64,000 nt of DNA from Psychrosphaera saromensis (GCF_002954545.1 NZ_MSCH01000003.1:930001-994000), one strand, 5' to 3'; shown: positions 7,165-17,060, counted from the first letter of the stretch. Notes: a model not told the origin generated them from the sequence alone. A program made the numbers and translations.

Positions 7165-8949
7165 GTGAGAAATAGTAAACACGCACCAGATTTAAATCCA
7201 ACCGAGTTTAGCTGGCGCTCAATAGCGTCATTATTACCATATTTAATGGAACATAAACTTCGAGTTGTGTTGGCGTTGATATGTTTAGTGTTAGCTAAAA
7301 TAGCAATTGTCGGCTTGCCATTTGTTTTGAAAGAAATTGTAGATTCATTAGATCAGGTTAATGATGGTGTTGTGGCTATCGTGGCAGTACCGGTTAGTTT
7401 GGTATTAGCATATGGTTTACTCCGTTTTTTAAATGTAATTTTAGGTGAAATTAGAGATACCTTATTTGGCAGAGTAACAGAGCGAGCCATGCGTAGAGTT
7501 GGCTTAAAGTTATTTAATCATTTACATAATTTAGACTTGGATTTTCATTTAAACCGCCAGACAGGTGGACTTTCCCGAGACATGGAACGTGGTACATCTG
7601 GCATCAGTTTTTTAATGCGCTTTATGGTGTTTAATATCGTTCCTACCTTATTAGAAATCCTATTTGTTGTGGCTATCTTCTTTTATCAATACGGCGTGAG
7701 CTTCGCGTTAATAACGTTTAGCTCTATTGTCTTGTATATTGCCTTTACGGCGTATGCAACGGAGTGGCGCACTAAATATATTCGCGAAGCCAACAAAGCA
7801 GACTCATCCAGCAACTCACGCGCAATCGATAGCCTGCTAAATTACGAAACCGTTAAATACTTTAATAACGAAGAGTACGAAGCCAAACGCTATGATGATG
7901 AATTAGCATTATGGGAAAGTGCGCGTCGAAAAAATAGGTTAACCTTATTTGGTCTAAATAGCGGCCAGGCGATGATTATAGCGTCGGCTATGACCGCAAT
8001 GTTATTACTAGCAGCTCAAGGTGTTGTAGCTAAGGAAATGACCTTAGGTGACTTTGTGTTGATTAATGCCTTTATGATGCAGTTATTTATGCCATTGAAC
8101 TTTTTAGGGTTTGTTTATCGTGAAATTAAAGGCTCATTGGCAAATATTGAACGTATGTTTGAGTTACTGGCTCGAAAACCAAAAGTGACCGACTCGAAAG
8201 ACGCGGCAAACTTACAAATCGGCAAGGGTGCTATTCGCTTTAATGATGTTAAATTCGAATACGACCCTAGTAGACCGATTTTAAAAGGTATCAGCTTTAA
8301 CATTAACAGCGGTGAAAAGCTGGCTGTGGTTGGTGAAAGTGGTTCTGGAAAATCGACATTAGTGAAATTGTTATTTCGTTTTTATGATGTGACTCAAGGT
8401 TCAATTGAAATTGATGGTGTTGATATAAAAACAGTGACACAGCAGTCGTTACGCAAACATATGGGCATAGTTCCGCAGGATACCGTTTTATTTAATGACA
8501 CTATTTTTGAAAATATTCGATATGGCAACCCCAATGCTGATGATTCGGAAGTTTGGCAGGCCATTAAACACGCTCATTTGTTTGACTTTATTCAAGATCT
8601 ACCCAAAAAAGAACATGCTGTTGTGGGCGAAAGAGGTTTGAAATTATCTGGTGGAGAAAAACAAAGAGTGGCCATCGCCAGAACAATCTTAAAACGTCCG
8701 CCAATACTTATTTTTGATGAAGCGACGTCGTCGTTAGATTCTGGCTCAGAGCAAGCAATCTTGAAAGCATTGCAAGAGATCTCCACCGGACATACATCGT
8801 TAGTGATTGCTCACCGACTATCCACTATAGTCGATGCCGATAAAATTATTGTCATGCATCAAGGTGAGATTGTAGAAACGGGTGATCATCAGCAATTAAT
8901 CGCCGCTAACGGACGTTATGCAAAAATGTGGGCGATGCAACAAGATTAA
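7165..8949 (+). CDS. ABC exporter of the Atm1/HMT1 (ABCB) type, fused permease-ATPase
   Basis: This 594-residue half-transporter has six predicted membrane helices over roughly residues 25-320, then a nucleotide-binding domain with Walker A GESGSGKST near 389-397, signature LSGGEKQRVA near 494-503 and Walker B ILIFDEATSSLD near 513-524, followed by the H-loop (IAHRLST). The permease motifs (NYETVKYFNNE; ERGTSGISFLMRF) match the Atm1/HMT1 group, which exports glutathione-bound sulfur or metal conjugates as a homodimer. The substrate here is inferred only from family. Translation starts at a GTG at 7165 with a weak GAG upstream. Confidence 0.88.
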   Translation: MRNSKHAPDLNPTEFSWRSIASLLPYLMEHKLRVVLALICLVLAKIAIVGLPFVLKEIVDSLDQVNDGVVAIVAVPVSLVLAYGLLRFLNVILGEIRDTLFGRVTERAMRRVGLKLFNHLHNLDLDFHLNRQTGGLSRDMERGTSGISFLMRFMVFNIVPTLLEILFVVAIFFYQYGVSFALITFSSIVLYIAFTAYATEWRTKYIREANKADSSSNSRAIDSLLNYETVKYFNNEEYEAKRYDDELALWESARRKNRLTLFGLNSGQAMIIASAMTAMLLLAAQGVVAKEMTLGDFVLINAFMMQLFMPLNFLGFVYREIKGSLANIERMFELLARKPKVTDSKDAANLQIGKGAIRFNDVKFEYDPSRPILKGISFNINSGEKLAVVGESGSGKSTLVKLLFRFYDVTQGSIEIDGVDIKTVTQQSLRKHMGIVPQDTVLFNDTIFENIRYGNPNADDSEVWQAIKHAHLFDFIQDLPKKEHAVVGERGLKLSGGEKQRVAIARTILKRPPILIFDEATSSLDSGSEQAILKALQEISTGHTSLVIAHRLSTIVDADKIIVMHQGEIVETGDHQQLIAANGRYAKMWAMQQD

Positions 8950-8966
8950 TACCGGTATTAGTTAAT

Positions 8967-9737
8967 CTAGTCCTGTGTTAATAAGTAGTGAGTACCTTGT
9001 TTATCTGCCTGGTAAAGCGTTGGTAAAAAGGCATTGAGGTTACTCACTTCTTCTACTTGATGTCTAATTGATTGTTTAAGCATGTCTTCTGGCAGTATTT
9101 TGTAGCGAATAATTAAATTTATAACGGGACCAATAATTGGTAAGTCAGATCCTATTAAGCTGCTGACTTGGTATTGAGTTCCTGTTTTTGTTTTAATGAA
9201 TAAGTGTTCAACTTGTGCAAAAGATAATCCGGCAAGCTCAGGTTTAAGTGTCATGCCTTGTTCTGAGAATGCCATAACACGTTCGGTTGTTAGACTATTG
9301 TAAGAACCAAACCACTGTTTTTTCTCTATTAATGCTCCGATTCCAAGACCAATAGAACCGTCGGTGGTTGACTGTAAAATATTAATACTTTGATGTTCTG
9401 ATGGATGGAATATTTGATACCAGGGTAATATTTCTTGGCCAATTTGTACGCTTGATACCGGTAGGTTTTGATAAAACCAAGTCAACATTTTAGGCGTGAT
9501 ATCAATAAGTGGTACATGAGTAATGGAGATCAAGATTTGGCCATTTTCTAAATACTGATAATTTGTTTGAGCTAAGCTAGTATCTTGAATCTGCCAAGGT
9601 AGAGTCACGGGGTTGTGATGCGGGAAGTCAGGCATAGGCTTTACTAAAAAACCAATAACTAATAACAAAACTAGATAGGTGAAAATTTTGAAGCCTGTCT
9701 TTAACATGTATTTATATCTATTTAATAACTTTGACAT
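8967..9737 (-). CDS. Membrane-anchored protein, possibly PhlG/DAPG-hydrolase-like
   Basis: This 256-residue protein has an N-terminal hydrophobic segment at about residues 14-33 (GFKIFTYLVLLLVIGFLVKP), acting as anchor or signal. The body contains MLTWFYQNLP and, about 35 residues later, LPWYQIFHPSEH, reminiscent of the W-F ... W-x-P-x-D/E-H pattern of the DAPG hydrolase (PhlG) family, zinc-dependent C–C bond hydrolases acting on acylated phenols. The similarity is a few motifs only, so function is a guess. It is convergent with the ABC exporter at only 17 bases, with no terminator seen between. Confidence 0.5.
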   Translation of the reverse strand: MSKLLNRYKYMLKTGFKIFTYLVLLLVIGFLVKPMPDFPHHNPVTLPWQIQDTSLAQTNYQYLENGQILISITHVPLIDITPKMLTWFYQNLPVSSVQIGQEILPWYQIFHPSEHQSINILQSTTDGSIGLGIGALIEKKQWFGSYNSLTTERVMAFSEQGMTLKPELAGLSFAQVEHLFIKTKTGTQYQVSSLIGSDLPIIGPVINLIIRYKILPEDMLKQSIRHQVEEVSNLNAFLPTLYQADKQGTHYLLTQD

Positions 9738-9820
9738 TATCTTAACGTTAAAATTACATCTTTGAAATCGACAATCAGGCTTAATGTTTACAGTGAACCT
9801 TAGTCTAAAAATTAATTTTA

Positions 9821-10723
9821 GTGTTAATTACGCTAATTAACGGAGAACTAAATATCCAATATATTGACCGTTATATATTTATACTTTTAATACTCATGAT
9901 CCCATTTAACTCATTGGCTGACGCTGGTAGTTGTGACATATTTGAAGTAATCGATTGTGATAAAAATGTCGTTTCCCCTAAAGAAAAAAAGGGTAAATGG
10001 ATACTAGGTGTCGGTTTAGCTCATGCACATGGCGTTCCTGATTATATAGGCTCAGATGAAAGTCGTAATTTAACGCTTCCGCTGCCTTATATTCTTTATA
10101 ACGGCCCTAAAATGAAAATCAGCTCAAGCGGTATTAATCGGAAATTATTTCATCATGATAAGCTTTTTGTCTCATTAAGTTTATCAGGCGCTATTCCTGT
10201 CGACAGCGATAAAAACCAAGCAAGAAAGGGCATGGATGATATCGATGCCGTTTTTGAATATGGGCCAAGTTTTAAATATTTTTTACAAGGTAATAACAAA
10301 GCCGACAGTGCGCTGTTTATTGATCTCAATTTTAGAGAAGCAAGAACCTTAAAGCTTGATTCATTAAATTTTAGCTCTAGCCCGAGTGTTGTATTCAGAA
10401 AGAAATTACAACAAGATTACTTTATGGGGCAAGTAAGCATGTCGAGTACCTTTAAGTTTGAATTTGTATCTGACAAATATGCTCAAGCTTTCTACGGTGT
10501 TGATGAAGCCTTTGAAACGGCCACTAGAGAAAGTTACAAAGCTGAAGGAGGTTATGCGGGCATTCGCTTCAATAGCAGTTTACGTTGGCAAAGAGACAAT
10601 CAAATTGTTAGTTTGTTTTTTGCTTATAGCGATATCAGCGCCGCAAAATACGTATCTTCTCCTTTAGTAAAAGTGACAAGCCATACTTTATTTGGCGGCT
10701 CTTATTTTTGGCTATTTGATTAA
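9821..10723 (+). CDS. MipA/OmpV-family outer-membrane protein
   Basis: The mature protein (from about ADAGSCDIF) has the MipA/OmpV pattern: GKWILGVGLAHAHGVPDYIGSDESRNLTLPLPYILY at the start, a GSGI-like segment, FEYGPSFKYF in the middle, and late strands ending in SHTLFGGSYFWLFD. MipA scaffolds murein synthase/hydrolase complexes in E. coli; in other bacteria the family forms barrels of unclear role. The start is uncertain. The GTG at 9821 lacks a Shine-Dalgarno, while a perfect GGAG at 9842-9845 lies 8 bases before an in-frame ATC (9854) that begins the signal peptide. The first ATG lies inside the signal peptide. Confidence 0.8.
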   Translation: MLITLINGELNIQYIDRYIFILLILMIPFNSLADAGSCDIFEVIDCDKNVVSPKEKKGKWILGVGLAHAHGVPDYIGSDESRNLTLPLPYILYNGPKMKISSSGINRKLFHHDKLFVSLSLSGAIPVDSDKNQARKGMDDIDAVFEYGPSFKYFLQGNNKADSALFIDLNFREARTLKLDSLNFSSSPSVVFRKKLQQDYFMGQVSMSSTFKFEFVSDKYAQAFYGVDEAFETATRESYKAEGGYAGIRFNSSLRWQRDNQIVSLFFAYSDISAAKYVSSPLVKVTSHTLFGGSYFWLFD

Positions 10724-10771
10724 CCTGAATTAGGGCAATTAGATCTTATTGTTTAAAGTGGAAATTAATAC

Positions 10772-11653
10772 ATGGCAATTGGCGTTATATCAGAATTAGT
10801 TATTTATCCGGTTAAATCTCTGCAAGGGATCAGCTTAGATAAAAGTATGGTCACAGAACAAGGGCTTAAATGGGACCGACATTGGATGATAGTTAACGAC
10901 GATGGTTTGTTCTTAACTCAGCGCACTTGGCCTGAAATGGCAACAATTCAAACTAGCATTACAGATACCCACCTTATTCTGAAACATCCAGAACATGAAC
11001 CCCTACAGATATTGTTAGAGTCTAATTCAACAGAAGAAAAACAAGCTAAGGTTTGGAAAAGTGAATGTCAGGTATTAGATGAAGGCCAGGCTGCATCTGA
11101 CTGGTTAGTGCAAGTTTTAGGTTTATGGCGAGAGCAGAAACTACATTTGGTGCGCATGAGTCCAGATTTTAAAAGACAAGTAAGCGTAAAGCATAGCCAG
11201 GGTAATAAAAACACAACCAACTTTGCCGACGGTTATCCATTTTTAATTACTAATACTAATTCGTTGCTTGAGCTTAATAATGAATTACAGGCTCAAGATA
11301 TCCCAACGATTCCTATGAATCGCTTTCGTGGCAATATTATTGTGGATAATGTTCCTGCATTTATAGAGCACCAAAGTGACAATCTTAGATTACTTGGTCA
11401 AGATGAAACTCAAGTTGGAGTTATCGACTTTTGTAATCCTTGTCAGCGCTGTCCTGTGCCAGGGATTGACCAATTTACCGCGCAAGTACCAACACCTCAG
11501 CAGCCATTAAAAACTTTGTTTAATATGCAGCATGTCCCAGACAAAGGAGCTTTTTTTGGACAAAACGCAGTGCTTGCACCAAGTAGTAAAAGCCTTCCAA
11601 CTTTTATGATCGCCATTGGCGATAAAGTTGAATTTGTGAATGAGAACCATTGA
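10772..11653 (+). CDS. MOSC-domain protein (YcbX N-terminal type)
   Basis: This 293-residue protein starts with the MOSC_N beta-barrel signature (ISELVIYPVKSLQGISLDKSMVTEQGLKWDRHWMIVNDDGLFLTQR) and continues into a MOSC domain with FANGYPFLI-like (NFADGYPFLITN), RFRGNIIV and DFCNPCQRCPVPGID, holding the conserved cysteines. MOSC proteins bind a molybdenum cofactor or transfer sulfur; YcbX reduces N-hydroxylated compounds. Full YcbX has a C-terminal 2Fe-2S ferredoxin domain that is absent here, so an external electron donor would be needed. The HAD phosphatase gene follows within 20 bases, probably cotranscribed. Confidence 0.85.
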   Translation: MAIGVISELVIYPVKSLQGISLDKSMVTEQGLKWDRHWMIVNDDGLFLTQRTWPEMATIQTSITDTHLILKHPEHEPLQILLESNSTEEKQAKVWKSECQVLDEGQAASDWLVQVLGLWREQKLHLVRMSPDFKRQVSVKHSQGNKNTTNFADGYPFLITNTNSLLELNNELQAQDIPTIPMNRFRGNIIVDNVPAFIEHQSDNLRLLGQDETQVGVIDFCNPCQRCPVPGIDQFTAQVPTPQQPLKTLFNMQHVPDKGAFFGQNAVLAPSSKSLPTFMIAIGDKVEFVNENH

Positions 11654-11671
11654 TAGATAGTGAGTTTTAGT

Positions 11672-12340
11672 ATGATCCAAGCTGTAATTTTTGATATGGA
11701 CGGAATTCTTATTGATTCTGAAGCCATGTGGGTAGAGGCGGAAAAACAAGTTTTTTCATCTGTTGGTGTTGAAGTAACCGACGAGCTCTCAAAATTAACC
11801 TCGTCTTTGACAACAAAAGATGTAACTGATTTTTGGTATGCAAGATCGCCCTGGGAAAATAAAAGTTTAGAACAAGTAGAAAATGAAGTAATTAGAAAAG
11901 TAGAGCAGCTGATCAAACAAAGTGGACAGCAAATGGACGGCGTACAATATCTGTTAGATTTGCTGGTCAAACATAAAGTAAAAATAGGTCTGTCGACAAA
12001 CTCACCAAGCTGTCTTACTAAAGCGGTATTAAATAAGTTGGACATTGCGCATTATTTTGCAGTTACGACATCGTCGGATCAAGTTATTAATGGTAAGCCT
12101 AATCCTGAAGTTTACTTAGCTACCGCTAAAAAATTATCAGTAAAACCAGAACATTGTTTAGTGTTTGAAGATTCTATAACAGGACTAACTGCAGCGATTG
12201 CTGCCAATATGCAAGTAGCCGTTGTACCTCCATTAGCTTCTTTTTCTAATGAGAAGTATGCACCTGCCATTCTAAAATTACGCACACTAAATGAATTTAG
12301 TGAACAAGATCTAACCAGATTAATTGGCCGTGTAGATTAA
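11672..12340 (+). CDS. hxpB: HAD-family sugar phosphatase, hxpB (yniC)-like
   Basis: This haloacid-dehalogenase phosphatase has motif I AVIFDMDGILIDSE at residues 4-17, motif II Ser/Thr (GLSTNSPS), and motif III/IV lysine and acids (NGKPNPEVYL, CLVFEDSITG). The DFWYARSPW cap segment corresponds closely to E. coli HxpB/YniC (VDLWYARQPW), a hexitol/2-deoxyglucose-6-phosphate phosphatase. From the ATG at 11672 it is 222 residues, the same length as YniC, and a GAG lies 7 bases upstream. A GTG at 11660 would add four residues but has no ribosome site. Confidence 0.85.
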   Translation: MIQAVIFDMDGILIDSEAMWVEAEKQVFSSVGVEVTDELSKLTSSLTTKDVTDFWYARSPWENKSLEQVENEVIRKVEQLIKQSGQQMDGVQYLLDLLVKHKVKIGLSTNSPSCLTKAVLNKLDIAHYFAVTTSSDQVINGKPNPEVYLATAKKLSVKPEHCLVFEDSITGLTAAIAANMQVAVVPPLASFSNEKYAPAILKLRTLNEFSEQDLTRLIGRVD

Positions 12341-12376
12341 TCTGGTATTAGTATTTTGTAATTGAAGACCGTAATC

Positions 12377-14977
12377 TTAATTTTTAGCCAATGTATTATT
12401 ATGCTGCGAGATAAGCTTAGCGAGCTTATTCGCTTCAATCGGTTTAGACGCATAATCATTCATGCCAGCGTTTAAGCAAATATCAATATCTTCTTTACCG
12501 ACATTTGCGGTTAACGCGATTATTGGCAAGTCTTTAAATATAGGCATAGTTCGTAGTATTTTGGTTGCTTCTACACCGTCTAGAACCGGCATTTGCATAT
12601 CCATTAGAACGACATTATATGCATCGTGATTTAACTCAAGCAGCTCAATAGCTTCGGCACCATTATCAGCAACTTCAAATGTAGCACCTAGTTTAGCTAA
12701 TATTTTGCCACAGACTGTCTGGTTCACTCTATTATCATCAACCACTAACACATGAATTCCTTTCAATACATCGGCGTCAAATTGAGTTGGTGACAAAGCG
12801 ATAGACTGTTTAATATCTTTGTTTTTGATTAAGCTGAGTTGTTCGTTTACCACATCAAATACGTCTGATGGCGTGATTGGTTTTACCAATAATTGATTTA
12901 TAGAATCAGAAAAACCAGCTTCTCGCATCACTTCACGTCCGTATGCGGTTTCCATAATAATAACTGGTTTCTTATCTGAACTTAGCTCGGTAATTTTCTT
13001 GGCAATCGACAAGCCATCTTTACCTGGTAAGCGCCAATCCATAAAGATTAAATGTATTTTTTTCCCCGCCATAATAGATTGCTGGTAAAAAGCTAAACTA
13101 TCTTCGCCAGTTGCAAAAGACGTGACTTGGCAGCCAAAGCTATTGAGGATCGAGGTTAAGTATTCTCTGGCCACGTTGTCATCATCAACCACTAATACGT
13201 TTAGCTTTTTAAAGTCGATTTCATCGTATGCGCGGTACTGTACTTTGGTTTTACTACGTGAAAATGGTAGCTCTACAACAAAGGTGGAACCTTCATTAAT
13301 CGTGCTTTTTATTGCAATTGAACCACCCATTAACTTAGTTAATTGGTCAACAATCGAAATGCCTAAACCTGTACCACCAAAGCGTCGAGTCGTTGATGTA
13401 TCAGCTTGCTGGAATGGGTTCCGAATTAACTCAATCGTTTCTTCACTCATGCCACAGCCTGTATCTGTGACGGTAAATTTGGCTAAAACCACATTGTCTT
13501 GTTCTACCGTTTCTATGTCTAAAGTTACATGACCTTCACTAGTAAACTTAATGGCATTACTGATTAAGTTAATCAGTATTTGGGTCAATCTAAATGCATC
13601 ACCAGAGAGTTCAGAGATAATGCCATCTGAAATAGATGTTAATACCTGGATATCTTTATCTTTCGATAATTGTCGACTCATTCCTGCAACGTTGTCTAAT
13701 ATTTCGTGTAAATGGAAGTCTTCTTGTTCTAACCTGAGCATATTGGAGTCGATTTTCGAGTAGTCCAAAATATCGTTCACTATTGACAATAAATGACCAC
13801 AACTAGACTCTAAAGTATTAATCAACTTAAGTTGTGATTCTGTTGGTGAGTCATTTTTAATTAAAAACAACATACCAACAATTGCGTTAAGCGGCGTCCT
13901 GATCTCATGACTCATATTAGCTAAAAAACGACTTTTGAATTCAGCGCCACTTTTTGCTTCCGATAACGAATGGATAATTTGTTGTTGGTGTTGGCCTTTT
14001 ATTTTTTGATAGCGAATCGTGATAAAGAGTAAGGCGATACTAAAAGCACTAATAAGTAAAAAGTAAATTAGGTAATGATATTGCAAGTTTGAAATGGCTG
14101 AATTTATTCTTTTAGCTGGAGTCGATACCGCAATAAATCCAGAGTAAAGACCATTTTGTGGGCTGTATTGCATCGATAAAATAGATCCGGATTTATCTTT
14201 AATGGTTTGTGTTTTAGCTAATATCGGCATTATATCTTGGCCGATATTTTCAGTTATCGTGGCGCGCTCTCGATCTGGTAAAACGTTGCCCCATCTCAGT
14301 TCATCATTCCTGTGGTATAAAAAATAACCTTGATTATCTGTATGAATAAATTCTAAATTTCTAGACTCTACGAAGGTATTTACTTTTTGATACAGATTAT
14401 TGAGATCTAAATTGAGAATAACAATACCGATACGTTCGTCTTGTTTATCTGTGATTATTTTTGCTGCACGAGTTGTCGCTATAAAAGGCGTTTGAATAAC
14501 ACCTTGTTCTATATTTAAGTCTATATTTGACCAGTACGTATTACCTTTGGGGGTAGCGAGAGCTTCTACAAAGTAAGTTCTAGATGATTTGTTTTGTAAA
14601 TCTGAGGCTTTAGCAGTAATGATTTTGGAACCTTTATGATCGACCCTGATTTTCTCCATGCCATCTTGGTCAATAACTCTGGCTTGTAGATATAAGTTTT
14701 CTCTAGCGTTTAATAAGTCTTGGAAAAGTAAGGCAAGTGACCTTGGATCATCAAGGTGGTGGGCATACGAACTAGCTAATAAAGTTAAATCTTGTTCTAC
14801 TACTTTTTGTAATTCCCGAAAGGTTTCTTTTGATAAAATTAATACCGACTCGCGTTCATTTTTCAGTTCAAGAAGGATTAAATCTTTATCTTTTACATAA
14901 TTGAAAACTAAAGCGACAACTAATAAGGCAAACAATAATAGCGAGGAAGCTACACCAAATATTCCATCTTTCATCAT
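12377..14977 (-). CDS. Hybrid sensor histidine kinase with two receiver domains
   Basis: This 866-residue protein has an N-terminal membrane helix (7-25), a periplasmic double-Cache-like sensor of about 260 residues, a second helix (near 300-322), a HisKA domain with SHEIRTPLNA (phospho-accepting His near 356), an HATPase domain (NLISNAIKF near 472; DTGCGMS; GTGLGISI), then two receivers with phospho-acceptor Asp in FMDWRLPGKDG near 647 and LMDMQMPVLDG near 792. There is no Hpt domain, so a separate phosphotransfer protein is expected. BarA/LuxQ-type phosphorelay architecture; the ligand is unknown. It lies alone, divergent from the muramidase pair. Confidence 0.9.
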   Translation of the reverse strand: MMKDGIFGVASSLLLFALLVVALVFNYVKDKDLILLELKNERESVLILSKETFRELQKVVEQDLTLLASSYAHHLDDPRSLALLFQDLLNARENLYLQARVIDQDGMEKIRVDHKGSKIITAKASDLQNKSSRTYFVEALATPKGNTYWSNIDLNIEQGVIQTPFIATTRAAKIITDKQDERIGIVILNLDLNNLYQKVNTFVESRNLEFIHTDNQGYFLYHRNDELRWGNVLPDRERATITENIGQDIMPILAKTQTIKDKSGSILSMQYSPQNGLYSGFIAVSTPAKRINSAISNLQYHYLIYFLLISAFSIALLFITIRYQKIKGQHQQQIIHSLSEAKSGAEFKSRFLANMSHEIRTPLNAIVGMLFLIKNDSPTESQLKLINTLESSCGHLLSIVNDILDYSKIDSNMLRLEQEDFHLHEILDNVAGMSRQLSKDKDIQVLTSISDGIISELSGDAFRLTQILINLISNAIKFTSEGHVTLDIETVEQDNVVLAKFTVTDTGCGMSEETIELIRNPFQQADTSTTRRFGGTGLGISIVDQLTKLMGGSIAIKSTINEGSTFVVELPFSRSKTKVQYRAYDEIDFKKLNVLVVDDDNVAREYLTSILNSFGCQVTSFATGEDSLAFYQQSIMAGKKIHLIFMDWRLPGKDGLSIAKKITELSSDKKPVIIMETAYGREVMREAGFSDSINQLLVKPITPSDVFDVVNEQLSLIKNKDIKQSIALSPTQFDADVLKGIHVLVVDDNRVNQTVCGKILAKLGATFEVADNGAEAIELLELNHDAYNVVLMDMQMPVLDGVEATKILRTMPIFKDLPIIALTANVGKEDIDICLNAGMNDYASKPIEANKLAKLISQHNNTLAKN

Positions 14978-15209
14978 TAAGTCATACCTATAATTTGTCT
15001 CGATTTCTTATGATAAAGACTATATCACTAAAATAAAATAGCGTATGGATTTAATTATTTAAGTCATATCTAGGCTGTAATAACGTGAAATACTATTTAT
15101 TCATTTCCAGTTTACACTCCACTTATAAACTCATTGAAGCTCCCAGTAATACTAGCGAAGCTTGCAATTTACAACGCATAGTAAATTAATAAAGGTCGAT
15201 AAAACTACA

Positions 15210-16007
15210 ATGATATTAGAAAAAATAAAAAACATTAATTTATCAATAAAAATGGTTTTAGGGATTGTTTTTTTAATACTAGTAATCTTATGGTGCGTGA
15301 GCATACATGACCTAGATCCATGCTTGGATAACACTACACCTAAACTAGATAAAAACTTCCAACCTCATTCTTTAGGTATCGACGTTTCTCATTACCAAGG
15401 GGATATTAATTGGTCTACCGTTGAGCTGTCTGGGATTAACTTTGCTTATGTTAAAGCAACAGGAGGCGAAACTTACAAAGATCCTAAATTTGACAAAAAT
15501 TGGTACCTCCTTAGAACGACTAAGGTTCACCGTGGTGCTTATCATTTTTTCTTTGCCCACGACAATCCTAAAACGCAAGCTGAACACTTTATAAAAACCA
15601 TTGGTGAGTTACGAGAGTACGACTTACCGCCTATGTTAGATATAGAAGTTAGTGATCATAAGTCTTATAAAATTGTAGAAGAAAGAGCATTGATTTGGTT
15701 GCAAGAAGTGGAAAAGGGAACAAAGCGCATACCTATTATCTACACCAATAGTAGCTTTGGTAGTGAAGTGTTAACTCAAGAAAAATTTTCCCGTTATCCC
15801 TTATGGATAGCAGAGTATGGGAAAGAGATAAAAGAGATTCCATCACCATGGAAACATAGTGGTTGGACAATTTGGCAACACTCAATGAAAGGTAAAATAA
15901 ATGGCATTAATGGGCATGTTGATTTAAATCGATTTTATTCGGATAGCGGGAAATTATTACGATTTATTGAAGAGTCACATACCGAAAGCATTACCATTCG
16001 GCCGTAG
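15210..16007 (+). CDS. Membrane-anchored GH25 muramidase (lysozyme)
   Basis: From the ATG at 15210 the protein is 265 residues with an N-terminal membrane anchor (about 13-33, MVLGIVFLILVILWCVSIHDL). The rest is a glycosyl hydrolase 25 domain: GIDVSHYQGDINWSTV near 55-70 with the first acidic residue, FAYVKATGGETYKDPKFDKNW, GAYHFFFAHDNPKTQAEHF, PPMLDIEVSD near 140-150 carrying the catalytic DxE pair, IYTNSSF, and WTIWQHS...HVDLNRF at the end. GH25 cleaves the MurNAc-GlcNAc bond of peptidoglycan. An in-frame TTG at 15162 is a weaker start. The next gene begins 2 bases after its stop, so the two are probably translated together. Confidence 0.9.
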   Translation: MILEKIKNINLSIKMVLGIVFLILVILWCVSIHDLDPCLDNTTPKLDKNFQPHSLGIDVSHYQGDINWSTVELSGINFAYVKATGGETYKDPKFDKNWYLLRTTKVHRGAYHFFFAHDNPKTQAEHFIKTIGELREYDLPPMLDIEVSDHKSYKIVEERALIWLQEVEKGTKRIPIIYTNSSFGSEVLTQEKFSRYPLWIAEYGKEIKEIPSPWKHSGWTIWQHSMKGKINGINGHVDLNRFYSDSGKLLRFIEESHTESITIRP

Positions 16008-16009
16008 AT

Positions 16010-16879
16010 ATGACAGATGAAAGTAATATTAAACAATCATTAGTTCAACGTTCTCTGGTGCTGATAGTCATTAGTATAATGGCTTATTTATCGTACCTAG
16101 GGTATTTGTCAGCTTGGTTCCGTCAAGTAACGGGTTCAAACCATATAGACGCAACTAATGTAGCTTATTTGGCATCGGCTAGAGATTATACCGCTGACTT
16201 ATTGGCCATATTGACGGAAAGTAAAATCGTACTTGCTGTCTTACAAAGTAGCCAAGGCGGAATTAGCTTTATTGTGGACGTACAAGTTCAGTTAGGTCAG
16301 ATCCTTTCCAGCTTGCATGACGTTATTAATTTATCGTGGCAACTCACACTAGCGTCGTTATCATCAATCGAATTTTTGTCACTATTACTGGAGGCGAGTC
16401 ATTTTTCGATGTCAGTAATGTTAACCATGTTCTTTATTTCATTAGGCATTAGTGTTTGTTTTTGGAAGCGTTATCATAAAATATCTCAAATGGTCAGTAA
16501 GATCTCGGCTACTCTAGGGCTTATTGTACTGGTTACTCACTTTATATTGCCTTATTCAATTTACTCAACGGCCATGTTGAGTAAACACCTGCTATCACCT
16601 CATAAGTCTGAAATATACCGAGGGTATTCAAGTTTTCATCATCAACTTCCACAATACGAGGGCAGTTCTGACTTGAAAGATAAAGTAAAAGGAACGATGA
16701 GTTACTTTAAAGACAAACCAGAGCATTTAGGAAAGCACTCTGAGAAAATGTCAGCTTTGTCAGCCAAACATTTAACATTAATATTTGTCGAGTATCTGTT
16801 TATGCCCTTATTTATCATTTATTTTTTTATTCGGCTAACTAAGCAAGGGTTCAATTCCTTGCTGTTACATAGAAAGTAA
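16010..16879 (+). CDS. Integral membrane protein of unknown function paired with the muramidase
   Basis: This 289-residue protein has an N-terminal membrane helix (13-35), a long extracytoplasmic-looking segment, then helices at about 120-150, 163-190 and 260-280. I recognise no family. It starts 2 bases after the GH25 stop codon, so the two are probably coupled, and the pair may act at one place in the envelope. The loop at about 205-250 is rich in Lys/His/Ser. Role as a partner, inhibitor or anchor of the muramidase is inference. Confidence 0.65.
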   Translation: MTDESNIKQSLVQRSLVLIVISIMAYLSYLGYLSAWFRQVTGSNHIDATNVAYLASARDYTADLLAILTESKIVLAVLQSSQGGISFIVDVQVQLGQILSSLHDVINLSWQLTLASLSSIEFLSLLLEASHFSMSVMLTMFFISLGISVCFWKRYHKISQMVSKISATLGLIVLVTHFILPYSIYSTAMLSKHLLSPHKSEIYRGYSSFHHQLPQYEGSSDLKDKVKGTMSYFKDKPEHLGKHSEKMSALSAKHLTLIFVEYLFMPLFIIYFFIRLTKQGFNSLLLHRK

Positions 16880-17060
16880 CAGCAGCGAATAACTAGAGCA
16901 TCCTGCTCTTTGTTAATGGATTTTTACGTAGAATAACGATGCCTGCTATCCATCGCCTCAACTCAGAACGATTCTAGTTTGAACGAAATTTATACCGCAA
17001 AGATAAACACGCTCTAATATACTCACCGCTTTAGTTAGACGGCACGGTTTAATGATGTGT

